Notes: a model not told the origin generated them from the letters alone. Counted from the stretch's first letter, positions 36,541 to 48,870 are shown. The stretch: 64,000 nt of DNA from Scleroderma bovista (GCA_037178675.1 JAYMGJ010000478.1:35899-99898); one strand, 5' to 3'. Numbers and translations: made by a program.

Positions 36541-36735
36541 GATACTTGTTGTGTGTGGGGGGGAGACGAAGACAGCACAAGGTGAGTTTTGTTTTTATGC
36601 AAGGAAAATTTCTTCGCAAACAAATGTACTAAGTCCCGCTCTTCACAAACAAATGCACAAAGTTCTGCTTAACTTAGGTTTTTTTACCGTTTACCAATCA
36701 CGCAAGGGTCCCCAAACGTGTTCGTTTACATCGAA
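36541..36735. promoter_or_regulatory. Divergent promoter interval inside the Plavaka element
   Basis: This is 195 bp between the start codons of the accessory gene (-) and the transposase (+). Both genes must use this interval, which would couple their expression. Confidence 0.45.
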
Positions 36736-39700
36736 ATGCCGCCGTGCAGAGGCAGCGCTCGAAACTCTCAATGGACACAATTCAGTGCTCTCTGCCTCCC
36801 TTGCGATGTACCAGGCTGCAACCGTTGGTTCAAAAACCGGTCGGGGCTCACTCAGCACAAGCGTAGCCATCTGCGCCGCTTCAACCACTCCCGAGGGTCT
36901 CCTGGTTATTCTGAACAGGACCACGGTTCAAGCACCATGCCCCCAGTAGCCGAACACGCTGCAGATGATGGCCTTCAAGATGAAGGTCCACATGACTTCA
37001 ACCACGGCGCAACATCGGACCAGGAATTTGATCCAGGAATGATTGCAGAGTTCGTTGGTCCTGGCAACAAGGTTTACCGCAATTATCATGCGGGTCTTAA
37101 CGGTAAGTCTATGCACACATTATCCTACCTCTACTCATACATTTTATTACAGCACGAAGATGTGACTCGCAGGGTCATTTTCTACCAGATGATGCTCCGC
37201 CCCCGCCCCGTGTACGTGGATCGCCAAATGATTGGGCCCCATACCGCAACCGGTTAGAATTCGAACTTGCTGAGTTTCTTTTTAAACGTGCAGAAATGCC
37301 GGCCAACCAAATCGACACGTTGCTTGAAATCTGGGCCGCATCGTTGCTCGGGTTAGGCGGCAATCCACTATTTACCGACCACACGGATCTCTATTGTGTG
37401 ATTGACAGCATGTCGGTTGGCGCAGTCAAGTGGGAAAACTTCAAAATCACTTACAAGCGCAAGCGGGACGGAGAGGACGGACCGGATGAACAGGACGAAG
37501 TGATCGAACTGACCGGACAGGGTGGTCAGGATGGTCAAGATGACCAGGATGAACCGGAGGCCCCTTGGATGTTCGACATCTATGATGTATGGTATCGAGA
37601 CCCGCGTCAAGTTATCCACAACCTCCTTGGACGCACTGATATTAAGGGTGAAATGGACTTCGTACCATACCGGGAGTTCGATGCCACAAACGATCAGAGG
37701 CGTTGGGAAGATTTTATGTCGGGCGACTGGGCCTGGGATGAAGCGGTATGTACTGGGTTTGTCTCGATGCATCCGCTAATCTCGTACTCCTAGGACAAGA
37801 TTATCAGTGATGACCCATCGACAGCTGGAGCAACATTGGTTCCCATCATCCTTGGCAGTGACAAGACCACTGTTTCCGTTGCAACTGGGCAAACAGATTA
37901 CTACCCGCTGTATCTTTCCATCGGAAATGTGCGCAACACAACTCGTCGTGCACACTGCGATGCGGTGGTGCTCATTGGATTTCTAGCGATGCCAAAATGT
38001 AAGCAGTTCAAGTTCTATTACTCCATACTACCGCTGATAGCCTGATAGCAACTAGAGAGCATACTAAAACACGAGCGTTCCGTAAATTTAAGAAACAGCT
38101 CTTTCATTCGTCGCTGGCACGCATCCTTCGGTCGCTTGGTGCTGGGATGACAATTCCGGAAACAGTACTATTTGGCGACCAGTACTACCGGCGTGTCATC
38201 TATGCGCTCGCAGCTTACATAGCTGACTATGAAGAGCAGGTTCTCTTGTCGTGCATCGTGCGTAATTGGTGCCCGAAATGCCTCGCACATCGGGAGAACC
38301 TTGATGAAGATGCACTCCGGCGTCACCGCGAGCATACAGAATTAATCATTGAGGAGATGGACTTTCAGACACTTTGGGTCGAGTATGGCCTTGACAGAGA
38401 TATAGTGGTATGTACAATATATATTCCCTTTTTGCGTGACTGATCAAGGACAGCCATTTACAAGCGAGTTTCCACGTGCGGACATCCAGAAAATGCTTTC
38501 GCCGGACATTCTTCATCAACTTATCAAGGGTGGATTCAAAGATCACCTGGTTGACTGGGTGGAAAAGTATCTCATCGAGCGTCATGGAAAGGGTCCCGCA
38601 GAAATAAAACTGGATGAGATTGATCGAAGGTGTGTTGCCTGACCTCTGTTATCGTGCACTGACCTCATTGAATTCCAGGATTGCAGCTGTCGCCCCATTT
38701 ACTGGGCTGCGACGTTTCCCTCAAGGCCGACACTTTAAACAATGGACTGGTGATGACTCCAAAGGCCTCATGAAGGTTCCTCCATCCTTTTTAAATGATG
38801 TATGACGTTTGACAGGTCCTTTACAGGTATATATTGCAGCCATTGAAGGCTATGTCCCACAGGATGTCATCCGTACATTTCGTGCCTTTCTCGAGTTTTG
38901 TTACCTCGTCCGTCGAAATGTTATCACCGAACCAACGCTTACGGCGATCGAGGACGCACTCGCACGCTTCCACTCGTATCGTGAAGTCTTCCGGAATGCC
39001 AATGTAATCACTACATTTTCATTACCCCGGCAACATGCTATGAAGCATTATCCCTATCTTATACGCCAGTTCGGCGCACCAAATGGGCTCTGTTCATCAA
39101 TTACCGAGTCCAAACATATCAAAGCAGTTAAGCGGCCTTATCGGCGTACTAACCGCTTTCAGGCTCTCGGACAGATGCTTGTGATCAACCAGAGACTTGA
39201 CAAATTTGCTGCAGCGCGTGCAGATTTCGAAAAACGTGGCATGTTGAAAGGGACTTGCCTGTCACATGTGCTTGGGACTTTAGGTGCGAGCATTCTTCTT
39301 TAATAGACATTCTCAATCCTGACTGTATTCTAGGGCAAGATTCTAATGAGACTGGTAATGAGACTGACCACAATGTGTCAAACAATCAGGACGGTCAAGA
39401 CAGTGCTGATCAACCTACAGCAAGTTTCGAAGAAGACTCAGGCGATACGGACGACTCTCCTATGTCAGTCGAGGCCCACGTATCGTTGGCCCGGACTTAC
39501 CGTATGCCTTTTACTCACAGCTTCATGCGTATGAATTCTAATCGGTCAATCATAGAACGTACGCGTGCGAGGAATATGAAGGACCTAGCAACCGAACTTG
39601 ACATACCCCAGCTCCTCAATATTTTGCGCCGTTTTCTTCAATCGCAGCTTCAGGATGACGATCGCGATCCGGAAGATGTCCCCTTGGACGAATGTCCTTT

Positions 39701-40208
39701 TTATGATGGATCTGTCCGTGTCTACCACTCCGCGTCCTCGACGTTCTATGCACCCAGTGACGTGAGTGGCCTCCACGGCATGCGTCGCGAACACATACAT
39801 TGTTCCCCTATGTGGAGGAATGAAGGTCCCCGTTATGACTGTGTTTTTGTCGTAACCAATCCTCATGCAGAGGGTATGCTTGGGCTGGATGTCGCTCGCG
39901 TCCTGTGTTTTTTTTCATTCAAGTACCTAGGCACCATCTATCCGTGTGCGGTCATACGCTGGTTTGACCGCATAGGAGATGGCCCAAATACCGATACAGG
40001 GATGTGGATGGTCCGTACACGCAACGCCCAAGACATCGCTATTATCCACATCGATACCATCTATCGCGCAGCTCAACTCATCCCTATATATGCGAGCCAC
40101 CGGCATATCGACCCAGCGAGCGTCAAGCCTAACGAATCATACGATAAATTTTACTCTTTCTATGTGAATAAGTTTGCTGATCATCATGCGTTCGAAATTG
40201 CGTCCTAG
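36736..40208 (+). CDS. Plavaka-family transposase with N-terminal C2H2 zinc finger
   Basis: The first ATG in the open frame is at 36736 ([12 protein letters not shown]). A C2H2 finger ([20 protein letters not shown], then RSH) is followed by an acidic linker. After a GTAAGT...TTACAG intron near 37102-37152 comes [20 protein letters not shown]. The catalytic core includes [56 protein letters not shown] and [11 protein letters not shown], typical of Plavaka transposases (an EnSpm/CACTA-related fungal family). [39 protein letters not shown]-type [21 protein letters not shown] and a long C-terminal region follow to the stop at 40208. About five introns are needed. No frameshift or premature stop was noticed, so this copy may be active. 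Confidence 0.82.
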
Positions 40209-40386
40209 CTGCAACTTATGGCGCGTGAAGTCGGTTGATTTACATAATTCCACTGTCTTGTATGCTACACATTTCCCGCCCCCACACTCTTCAATACTCA
40301 TCGCAGAATAGCACCTCAACTCAATTCTATAACCATGTGAGTCTCAGGATACTTTCTATTTCTATAACTAACATAACTTGTAGCGG

Positions 40387-40764
40387 ATGGGCAGGAAACG
40401 CGCGAGGAAACATGGAAGGAGGGGTGGGCGCCGCAGAGAAGCGCATAACGCGGCCAGTATCAGTTCCGCCGAGGTTGAAAGGTCGACCGGGCTTGGAGGG
40501 TCACCCGTTTGTGAGACGAACGGTACGTATTTCTATCTATCCGTATTTGCTAAATGTGACCCGTTTGTAGTTCACTACGCGCAACCCGGCGGGGACTTAG
40601 AGGCGCAACATTCACTGTCCGAAACGGAAGTGCGGTCCTTGGCACCACGCTTTCATTTTTTCCCTGCGGCCACCATAATCGGATCGATTGCCTTTTTTCT
40701 TTTTATCCGTCATTTTATGGTTGTTGCGACTTTGTTTGTGGTACCTGCAACTATTGTGACGTAG
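40387..40764 (+). CDS. Small putative membrane protein at the transposon 3' end
   Basis: ATG at 40387 gives MGRKRARKHGRRGGRRREAH, then SISSAEVERSTGLGGSPVCE. A GTACGT...TTGTAG intron (about 40525-40570) leads in frame to VHYAQPGGDLEAQHSL and a hydrophobic C-terminus (TIIGSIAFFLFIRHFMVVAT), with a stop at 40762-40764. A strongly basic start plus one or two membrane segments could be a small membrane protein, but there is no recognised family. It lies between the transposase stop and the right inverted repeat, so it could be a third cargo ORF or chance. Confidence 0.3.
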   Translation: MGRKRARKHGRRGGRRREAHNAASISSAEVERSTGLGGSPVCETNGTYFYLSVFAKCDPFVVHYAQPGGDLEAQHSLSETEVRSLAPRFHFFPAATIIGSIAFFLFIRHFMVVATLFVVPATIVT

Positions 40765-40996
40765 TATACTTTTTTGACTATTTTGACTATACTACATATT
40801 TTGACTTCAGCCGTTAGCTTGCCTTCGAACGCAAAGTGGAACAAGTAAGACAAGTAAAAAAAGTCGTAAATAGTATGTAGATAGTAAAAATAGTACTTCG
40901 TCAGTATGAAAAGTTGTAAATAGTATTTTGTTAATTTGCTGATGCTTACGGCAGGGAAATCTTCCCACGGGAAAATCTAGAGGTCTGGTAGTAAGC

Positions 40997-42571
40997 ATGG
41001 AGTGCAATAATAGTCTCGCGAGTCGTCACGAACGCAGTGTTAAACACATTCGTACTGAGGGCCCTAACCCCCCTCACCGTAAAGACCCACCGACTCCTTC
41101 TAGCCCCAACGGTGGTTGTGGAACCCCCACCACACCAGCAGTCATACCCCACCCACCCAACCCTGATACGCCCTCGGACGTAGACCAGGAAATGGAGGAG
41201 CAGACTGGTACCAGCACATCCAACCCTGCCTGGGGCGATGTTGTTGAGAATGCCATCCCACTGCCCCAAACTCCAAACAATGGTGAATTGCACATGCAAA
41301 CAGAACGCCTCGTGGCCCTTCACAAGACTCTTGAGAGCGTCATGGCTACCCTGAACACGTTATCCATCCACGCCGTGCTACCAGATCGCACAATCAGCCT
41401 CGTACAAGAACTATACCGCCGTACAAAGGCAAAGCCGTTGGATGAGCAGACCCCATCAGACGACATCCTATCTGTCATCAGAAAATTGGCCAAAGACATA
41501 GAGGACCTCAAACGTACTGCCCCCAACCCCCCGCCCCCCACTCAAAACCCAACCAGGCCCAAAAACACCTTTGCCACAGGCCCTGTCATCCGCCCTAGCC
41601 CAAAGGCACCCAAACCGGTGCAACCCCCATCGCAACCCAATAGCCCATGGCAATGACACCATCCTGCCCGCCTCGTTCTACAGATCCCCCCCACAGTAGA
41701 TCCCAACGATCGTCTAATGGGTATGAAGGCAGTAGAGGCCACCAATGCAGCCTTAGCACAACACACCGATGCCAGCATCATCATGGTCAAATGGAACGAC
41801 AAAGGCAACTGCATTGTCATTTCCCACCCCAACTTCACCGCTACCAACCTGGAACCCCTTGGGAACGTCATTGCGGCCACCATCACAGGCAAAAACGACA
41901 TCACATGTACCGCCACCCCTGACAAGAAGTGGCACAGAGTCATTCTGAATGGAATCGACACGGGTAAATCAGATATTGATGAGGACATCGAGCTAAGCCA
42001 ATTCCAGGGACGACACTCAACTGAGATACTCAACGAACTACAAGTCAACAACCCATCTCTGGCCACCATATCCATCACGGAGGCAAGATGGTTGACCTGC
42101 CCAGAACAACTTCGTGAGAAATCACATTCGTCAGTAGTACTAACAACCTCGTCACAGGAAGATGTCGACTTCCTCATCCGCCATGTATGGAGGGTAGTCA
42201 TGTATGGCAGACTAGTGTCATTCTCCCGTTACCAAGATACAAAACCAGTGAAACAATGCGCGAATTGCTGGGCCTATGGCCACCTCAAATGCAACAGGGA
42301 CCCCAAATGCAGAACCTGCGCTGGCAGCCACACAGAAGACGACCACACCTGCCTTGAATGCCCCTCATCCGAGGACAGCCACAAGAACTGCACCCACCTA
42401 CCCAACAAATGCGCCAACTGTGCCGGCCCACACCCCGCCAATGATGTAAAATGCCCTACAAGAATCGCCCACACTGGCACCACCCGCACCCCCTCCAAAG
42501 GTGGCCGCCCACACCATAACACCCCTCCCGCCAGCAACACCCACAATACCCCCTGCGCCATACCCTTATGA
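40997..42571 (+). pseudogene. LINE ORF1 (gag-like, CCHC knuckles) with in-frame TGA
   Basis: ATG at 40997 (MECNNSLASRHERS) opens a Pro-rich N-terminal part. A TGA at 41654-41656 interrupts the frame after NSPWQ, and the same frame continues HHPARLVLQIPPTVDPNDR to the TGA at 42569-42571. The C-terminal half has a nucleic-acid-binding array with Cys/His clusters (CANCWAYGHLKCNR, CRTCAGSHTEDDHTC, CANCAGPHPANDVKC). ORF1 proteins coat LINE RNA. The stop is one C-to-T change away from a CGA arginine codon. The ORF1 stop overlaps the ORF2 start as ATGA. Confidence 0.8.
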
Positions 42572-45500
42572 GTGTACAATGTACCAAACCCATCAGGATT
42601 CTACAAATCAACACAAATCGGAGCAACTCAGTTTGCCACGCTGTCCTTAATGCAACAGTAAAATCTTTTGACATACTTCTCCTAACTGAACCATGGTTTG
42701 GTTATATAGGCAATGACCAACGTGGCCCAGTGGCGCTAAGCAGCTGGTATCCCATCCTACCCCTTCAACCTGCCCCAGAAGACCTCACCCCGCGGACAAT
42801 GGCGTACTACAGACACAGAGATGACTTCCATGTCACGCTCCACTCAGACCTAGCGTCTGATGCCGACATACAAGTGCTACAAGTTGACCAGCCCCCGCAC
42901 CCCCCCACACTCTTAGTGAACGTGTACAACCAGCAGGCTGGAGACGACCGCAACAGCTGGTCCATAGACTGCCTCCGTAATGTCGCCCTCCCAGAGAACA
43001 TCCCTGTAGTCGTCTCCGGCGACTTCAACATGCACCACCCCCTTTGGGCCATCAATGAACCACACCCTGATCCCAGGGCCGAATCCCTCGTGGAGTGGCT
43101 GGTAGAAAAGCGCATGACCATGTGCAATGACAAGGGAACGCCCACCTTCCTGTCACACTGTGGCAGGGCCACGTCGGTCCTTGACCTCACATTCATTAAC
43201 AACGCCGCACGCACAGGCAACTCTGCTCTTGAGTGGAGGGTCGCACCCGAACTTGCCCATGGCTCCGACCACTACCCCCTGACGTGGATGATGGACTGGG
43301 GGGCAGTAGCGCTGGACAATATCACAGCTCAAAGGTTCTGAAAGACGACACGCCGAAGAAGTGGAAGGCTATGTATAAGTCAGAAGTTGACAGCCGCGCA
43401 TGGGTCTTTGGGGGTTTGCACGACGAAAGGCCCCCCACACAAACCCTGGACATTGCAACGCTAGAACTGCACAATGCCTTGCAGGCTGCCATGGAGGAAC
43501 ACATACCAAAGTGCAAAGACAGCATCCGGGTGCGCCCATGGTGGATGCCCGAACTGACCCGAACCTATGAATTCCTACGTGACCTGAGAAGGTCAGCACA
43601 AATATTTCTTGGCATACCTGATGAAGAGCATGCAGAGACTGTTGAAGAGCATGCAGAGACCCAGGCCCTGATCCAGAGGACCAAGAACAGACTGAAACGA
43701 CTGACGAAAGCAGCTAAAAGGAAGTGGATCAACGACGAGCTAGAAAAGGCAACACCAGATGACATATGGGCGTTCACCAGGTGGCCCAAAGGTATCTGCC
43801 AGTACCCCTCCCCCCCCATCAGCCCCCGACAGGGACTGCCTGCAGCAGTCTCGCATGAAGACAAGTGCAATGCCCTTCGCAGCGCTCTGTTCCAGCCTCC
43901 CCCACCCATCCATGTGGAACCCACTGACCTCGAACACAACCACCCCGACGACATGACCTGGGAACCTGTATCGTACACAGAGGTCCGTAGAGCAATATTC
44001 GCCCCGAACGAACATAAGGCCCCAGGACCCAGCCAAGTCAACTACATGGTCCTCCAGTGGGCGTGGGCAGCTGACCCTGTCCCCATCTACCTCTTGATCA
44101 GCCGCTGCGCAAATGTTGGATACCATCCCCAGATATGGAGGAAAACAGTAGCGGTAGCGCTACGCAAACCGAAGAAACCTGACTACTCTAACCCGCGCGC
44201 ATACAGACTCATACAACTAGAGGAATGCCTGGGCAAGGTCTTGGAATCAGTTGTTGCCCGACGCCTATCTCACATGATCCACGAACACAACATAGTCCCA
44301 GCCACACAGTTTGGTGGCTGCCCAGGCAGCTCAACAGTCGATGCCGTGCTCACGTTCACCCATGACATAGAGGCAGCCCGCAACCATGGACTGGTCACCA
44401 CCAGCCTAACAATAGACATCAAGGGATTCTTTGACTACGTCAACCACAACAAACTGACATCCATCATGCGCAGAAAACGGATCCCACTGCCCATGGTCAA
44501 ATGGGTCAACTTGTTCCTGTCTAACAGAGAGGCAGCAATTTGCCTCGACAGTCGTATATCAGACTCCAGACCAGTGGAGAATGGCATCCCGCAAGGATCA
44601 CCCATATCCCCTGCACTGTCAATCCTGTATGCATCCCCAGTCTACGAAGAGTTCCAAAACCGACTAGCTACGAGATACGTCCACCAGGCGCCACCCGCTA
44701 CCAGACTCACCCCCACCACGCTAGTCGGCTACATTGACGACGTCAATATTTACACCTCCTCGACCAGCCTATTACAGAACGTAGTGGCCCTACGTGCCGA
44801 CTTCATAGCAATACTACACATCCTACACGCCCTAGGTCTCTCGATTGACTTCATCAAGTGCGCGCTCACGCACTTCACAAGGCAACACAATGTCGACTTT
44901 CCCGACATCACCCTCCCCAGCCCAGAAGGAGATGTCGTCATAACCCATAGCAACACTATGAAATGGCTCGGTATCGTGTTCGATTCCAAACTTCTCTTCA
45001 ACGAACATGTAAAGGCAGCCACTAACAAAGCAGAAAACATCGCAAAGGGCCTAACCATGCTCGGCAACACAGTCCGTGGCTTACACCAACGCCTCCTCCG
45101 AACTATCTATGGCGCATGCATATGTAGCGTCATGACGTATGCCAGCCCAGTCTGGTGGGACGGTAAGAAAAAACATGCGAACAAACTCACCAGGGTACAG
45201 AACACCTGCCTCCGCCACATCTGTGCGGCCTTCCGCACCACCCCAATCCATGCACTAGAAATAGATAGTGCAACGCCACCAGTCCACCTAGTCCTTGATC
45301 GCCTTAGCAACAATGCCGCCTCAAGAATTCACAAACTAGCTCACACCAGTCCCATCTACCTCAGACTCCCCCAGGTCTGGTGTGGCTACAATACCGCCTA
45401 CCCCGCACCCGCACTCCCACCAGACAGGTTTCACCCAAGGAGCAGAAAACCCCCCAAAACGACATGCCTGACTAGGCTCGCATCACGCTCCTCACCCACT

Positions 45501-46583
45501 ATCCCCCACATAGATATATTCACCATCTCCCCATGGTCCCCCACCGTAGCCACCTTCTCACCTCGCCTTGCAATCAGGAGTACGAACTATGAAGATGACA
45601 AAAAGAAAGCTGCTGAAGCCCACATCAAATATGTCCGTAGCTTCCAGTCAGACCCTCTCCACATATTAGCCTACTCCGACGGCTCGCTACGCAGAGACTC
45701 GGACACAGGTCAACAAAGCGCAGGAGCTGGGTGGATAGGATACCATGGCTTCCACGACATCTTCCAAGGCTCCAAACCCTTGGGACCGCACATGGAAATT
45801 TACGATGCAGAAGCCATTGCTATCAATGCTGCGTTGAAAGCCACTGTCGACTATGCGACGGAGCACGATACCACACACATCCACATCTTCGCTGACAACC
45901 AGGCCGCCGTCCAGACCGCATTCGACATCGTACCAGGCTCCTCCCAACACATCGACCTCCACACCTGCTCCCTCATCATTTCATTCCTCAAATCCTCAAA
46001 CCAGCATCATATTGAAATCGCATGGACACCCGGTCACAAAAACATTGTTGGCAATGAACGAGCGGATGCCCTAGTGAAAGCGGCGACAGAAATCGCAGTA
46101 GATGCCCCACCGGTCTCCCTCTCTCACGAGAAAGCCCAGTCACGCCAACACCTCATTACGTCCTGGACCACAGAGTGGCACAAACAACTCCAACGCCCAA
46201 GCGCGTTCCTCCAGGCAAACAGATTTGCGCCAGCCCTGAAACCTCGTGAACACTTCACCCATACACCCCGCACCACATATGGCCGCCTCATTCAGTGCCG
46301 CACAGGCCACACCTTCATGGGCGAATACTACAACAAACATGTCCCCACAGAAGATCGGTCCTGCCCATGCGGGGAACCACTACAATCGCGCGACCATATC
46401 CTCGCAACCTGCCCTACCTACGAAAACCATCGCCAGTTCCTCAAAAAAGCCTCAGAGGATCTCGTCACATCAGACATCCTCAGCACCAAAGACGGCGTAG
46501 ATGCGCTCATAAACTTCCTCCGAGCCACCAACGCATTCAAGAAACAACGACCTCCTGCCCCACCTGAAGTACCTCCAGTGTAG
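42568..46583 (+). pseudogene. LINE ORF2: endonuclease, reverse transcriptase, RNase H (one frameshift)
   Basis: ATG at 42568 opens an APE-type endonuclease (ILQINTNRS, LLLTEPWFG, VVVSGDFNMHHPLW, HGSDHYPL) that ends in a stop at 43339-43341. The reverse transcriptase continues in another frame from about 43325 (DDTPKKWKAMYKSEV), so one indel lies near 43320-43338. RT shows HKAPGPSQVNY, GIPQGSPISPAL and the catalytic YIDDVNIY at about 44730. RNase H shows YSDGS, DAEAIAI, FADNQAA and GNERADAL, the four acidic positions. A C-terminal CPCGEPLQSRDHILATC cluster precedes the stop at 46583. Each domain looks intact on its own; only the junction is broken. Confidence 0.85.
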
Positions 46584-46745
46584 TGTTGATACCACACTGA
46601 ACCCCCCTCTTCTAGGACGTGCTCGTTGCCACCCGGAAGCTCCTCCGAAGCCGCCGACGCATCCAAAACAAACACCCTTCCTGAAGTACCCCCAGCGTAA
46701 TGTTGACACTGTACTGACCCCCCTCTTTGCCTAGAACATGCCCAT
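46561..46745 (+). repeat. Imperfect tandem repeat in the LINE 3' region
   Basis: The block CCTGAAGTACCTCCAGTGTA and what follows (about 46563-46625) recurs from about 46680 (CCTGAAGTACCCCCAGCGTA...) to 46745 with scattered differences. The first copy straddles the ORF2 stop codon. Such 3' repeats are common in LINEs and may mark the element tail. Confidence 0.65.
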
Positions 46746-46839
46746 CACTGTTAGACCAAGTTATTTATCACATGCAACCGGAATACCCTCCCGAGGATTC
46801 CCAGTAGAACCACAGTGACATAGAGGACCCACAAATAAT

Positions 46840-47519
46840 CGCTATATAATACTCTGTTTCCCCAAATACGTTACGTTCCTACGGCCTGTGGCACCACGTC
46901 TTAGCACTTTTTGTTTGCTTGCAGCGGTATATAAATTTAGAATTCTCTCTCTCACCAACGATCAGGAAATGTCACACCTCTGAGGGATTCCTTCATCCTG
47001 ATAATTTTTTCATTCTCATTAGTGTGTACAATCCACCACACAACACCCATTTCGTTGATATCTGGGTGTGTGGGATCGTCTACTATTGTCTTCATTTTCA
47101 AGAAATGCCGTGGCGCGTCACGTCACGTCACGACGCTCTACGCGGCATATGCCCAGGCATTCACATTCCACCTGCTCAAAGACGCACACTCATACATCAT
47201 CAAAGGCACACTCCGTCTCTAGCTCTACGCCATACTCCAGCAAAGACCACACTGTCGGAAAAATATTTAGTACCATTTTAATGCCGCCGATTTGTCATAT
47301 GCCCCATTAGGGTTATAATGAGCATTGTCAGGCACTCCAATTACCCAGTCGTATTAATAATGGTATTAAAATAGATTATTCCAGCATTGTCAGCACATTG
47401 TAAGGCCTGTCCAACCTGCCTGCCGCATCTCCCTTTCGTACAATGCACAGTGCCTCTCCCCCTCGGATACCTTATTCCCAGCTTTAAGCACTCACATTCT
47501 TTTGTCATCCCTACTCCTT
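46840..47519. other. Interval between the LINE and the cyclin gene
   Basis: There is no convincing coding exon. The cyclin's missing first exon(s) may lie here, but I could not join one with good splice sites. Confidence 0.4.
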
Positions 47520-47522
47520 CCA

Positions 47523-48482
47523 GCACATCAGAAGCCCCGCCGTCCACCTTCTGGAGCTGCTGTCGCCGTCGTCATCTGACTCAACTTTCTGTATTATATT
47601 GCGCATGCCCCCCATTGCACGAAAACTGCACCCCTCCATCACCTTCGCGGCACTCCTCCTTCCACAACTGAAGGTGCGTTTTCCCACTGCACGGGGATCA
47701 TTGGGCCACCGTCTCTTCGTATCCGCGTTCATGTTGGCCAGTAAGGTGTCGAGCATCAGCGACGACAGGCGTTACTCGAACAAATCGCGGTCATCGATCG
47801 TCGCGCAGGGAATGTTCCAGCTGAGGGAAATCAACTGGATGGAGAAAGAGACGTGCCAATATTTGGAGAGGGAGCTGAATGTCGATTTGGCGACATTGGA
47901 GGAATTCAAGGAAGCAATGGTGCGCATGGACTTTGCGGGCCCCAGCTTATATCTCACTTGTATTCTTCCCCTAACGAAGAAGTCGACCACACCATACTCC
48001 GCTATACCGTTCGCCCCCACTTGTGGCCTCATCCCGTCGCCGTCAAATGAGCAGCGGTACTCACCGCCAAATGTACATTATGTGGCTATATTACCCACAT
48101 TCAGTTTGTCCCCACCTCACCGACGTAATACTCTACATCATCCCCCGCCTCCTCTGCGTCACCCCCCACCCCAGCCGGCATTGGGGGCCTTTCGGCCCAG
48201 ATCGTATCGGCTTCCTCATCACCGGGGTACTCAAAGTTATCAGATCACGTTCAAGCACTCTCCTACTAATATCCCTCCACCAATGAAGAAGTTGACTCCA
48301 CTGCCCACTGCCATACTGTTCACCCCCAGTTGTCACATCAGTCCATCACCATCAAACGATCAACGGTATCCCTCCCCACCCAAGGCGTATTACGTGCCTC
48401 CACTGCCCTCATTTGGTTTGCCCCCAGAAACACTATCGCCCGCGTACTCTACATTATCATCCGCCTCTGCGAACCCCCCGCC
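47523..48482 (+). pseudogene. PHO80/PCL-like cyclin, degenerate and disrupted
   Basis: After a CCTTCCAG acceptor, an exon reads SPAVHLLELLSPSSSDS, then MPPIARKLHPSITFAALLLP, RGSLGHRLFVSAFMLASKV, YSNKSRSSIVAQGMFQLRE and EKETCQYLERELNVDLATLE. These match the cyclin box of fungal Pho80/Pcl-type CDK partners. The N-terminal exon is not found. The Pro/Ser-rich tail has a ~330-bp tandem duplication: QRYSPPNVHYVAILPTF in unit 1 resembles QRYPSPPKAYYVPPLPSF in unit 2. Unit 1 also shows the natural-looking end SAQIVSASSSPGYSKLSD in a different frame, so a frameshift has occurred. Unit 2 is cut at 48482 by the chromovirus and resumes after 54857. Confidence 0.65.
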
Positions 48483-48870
48483 TGTAACGGTCTAACTTTT
48501 TATCTTATCTAATCTGCGATTAGATGACATCTTATCTTATCGTACTGTAGTATCTTATCTAGTGTACCCTGTCCGTAGGACTGTCTAGACTACAGCCTCG
48601 TGCTGTACATGCTGTATCCCTTGATGTCATTAGCATAGCCTTACCACAGGATGGCAGCTGTGCTCACTGCCTCATACAGCATACAGCCTCATGGGTAGCC
48701 TCGCACAGGACACGTGTAGTGTAGTATATATACCGCTGCAATCCAGCACCCAGAGGCTCTCCATTCGAGCTCTCTTTGGGTTTTCGCTCTAAGACGCTTG
48801 ATTCCTATTTCCTCCTCAGAGTCTCGACGTGTGGTAGTTCTTTGGGTTGTTTGCCCTTAGGGTTGTCTCA
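48483..48870 (+). repeat. Chromovirus 5' LTR
   Basis: It begins TGTAACGGTCTAAC and ends GTTGTCTCA. A TATATATA stretch near 48725 is a promoter candidate for the element transcript. Its partner is 54470-54857. Confidence 0.93.

Larger units (their letters stand above)
31021..40944 (+). mobile_element. Plavaka-family DNA transposon with 26-bp inverted ends and an accessory gene
   Basis: The left end (31021-31046) begins CATCAGCAAATTAACA; the right end (40919-40944) is its reverse complement with one mismatch in 26. Inside both ends (31037-31260 and 40765-40930) are many copies of an ACTATTT-type motif in both orientations, as expected for subterminal transposase binding sites. The element carries a Plavaka transposase (36736-40208, +), an accessory gene (36540 to 31545, -) now split by a solo LTR (32650-34993), and possibly a small membrane-protein ORF (40387-40764). 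No clear 3-bp target duplication is visible. If the inverted repeat is taken to start at CAGC, an AT flanks both ends, but that is also part of the inverted repeat and so is not decisive. Confidence 0.72.
40960..46760 (+). mobile_element. Tad-like LINE (non-LTR retrotransposon), degenerate
   Basis: It holds two overlapping ORFs: a gag-like ORF1 with CCHC knuckles, and ORF2 with an APE-type endonuclease, reverse transcriptase, RNase H and a C-terminal CCHC. This is the layout of the Tad/I group. The start lies within 52 bp of the right end of the Plavaka element. The 3' region contains an imperfect ~120-bp tandem repeat; no poly-A tail was seen. ORF1 has an in-frame stop and ORF2 a frameshift, so this copy is unlikely to be autonomous. 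End coordinates are approximate. Confidence 0.8.

Noticed and set aside
43233..43330. Start of the LINE RT frame at 43233
   Set aside because: The first ~30 codons overlap the endonuclease in another frame and encode nothing conserved; the RT frame becomes meaningful only after the frameshift near 43330.
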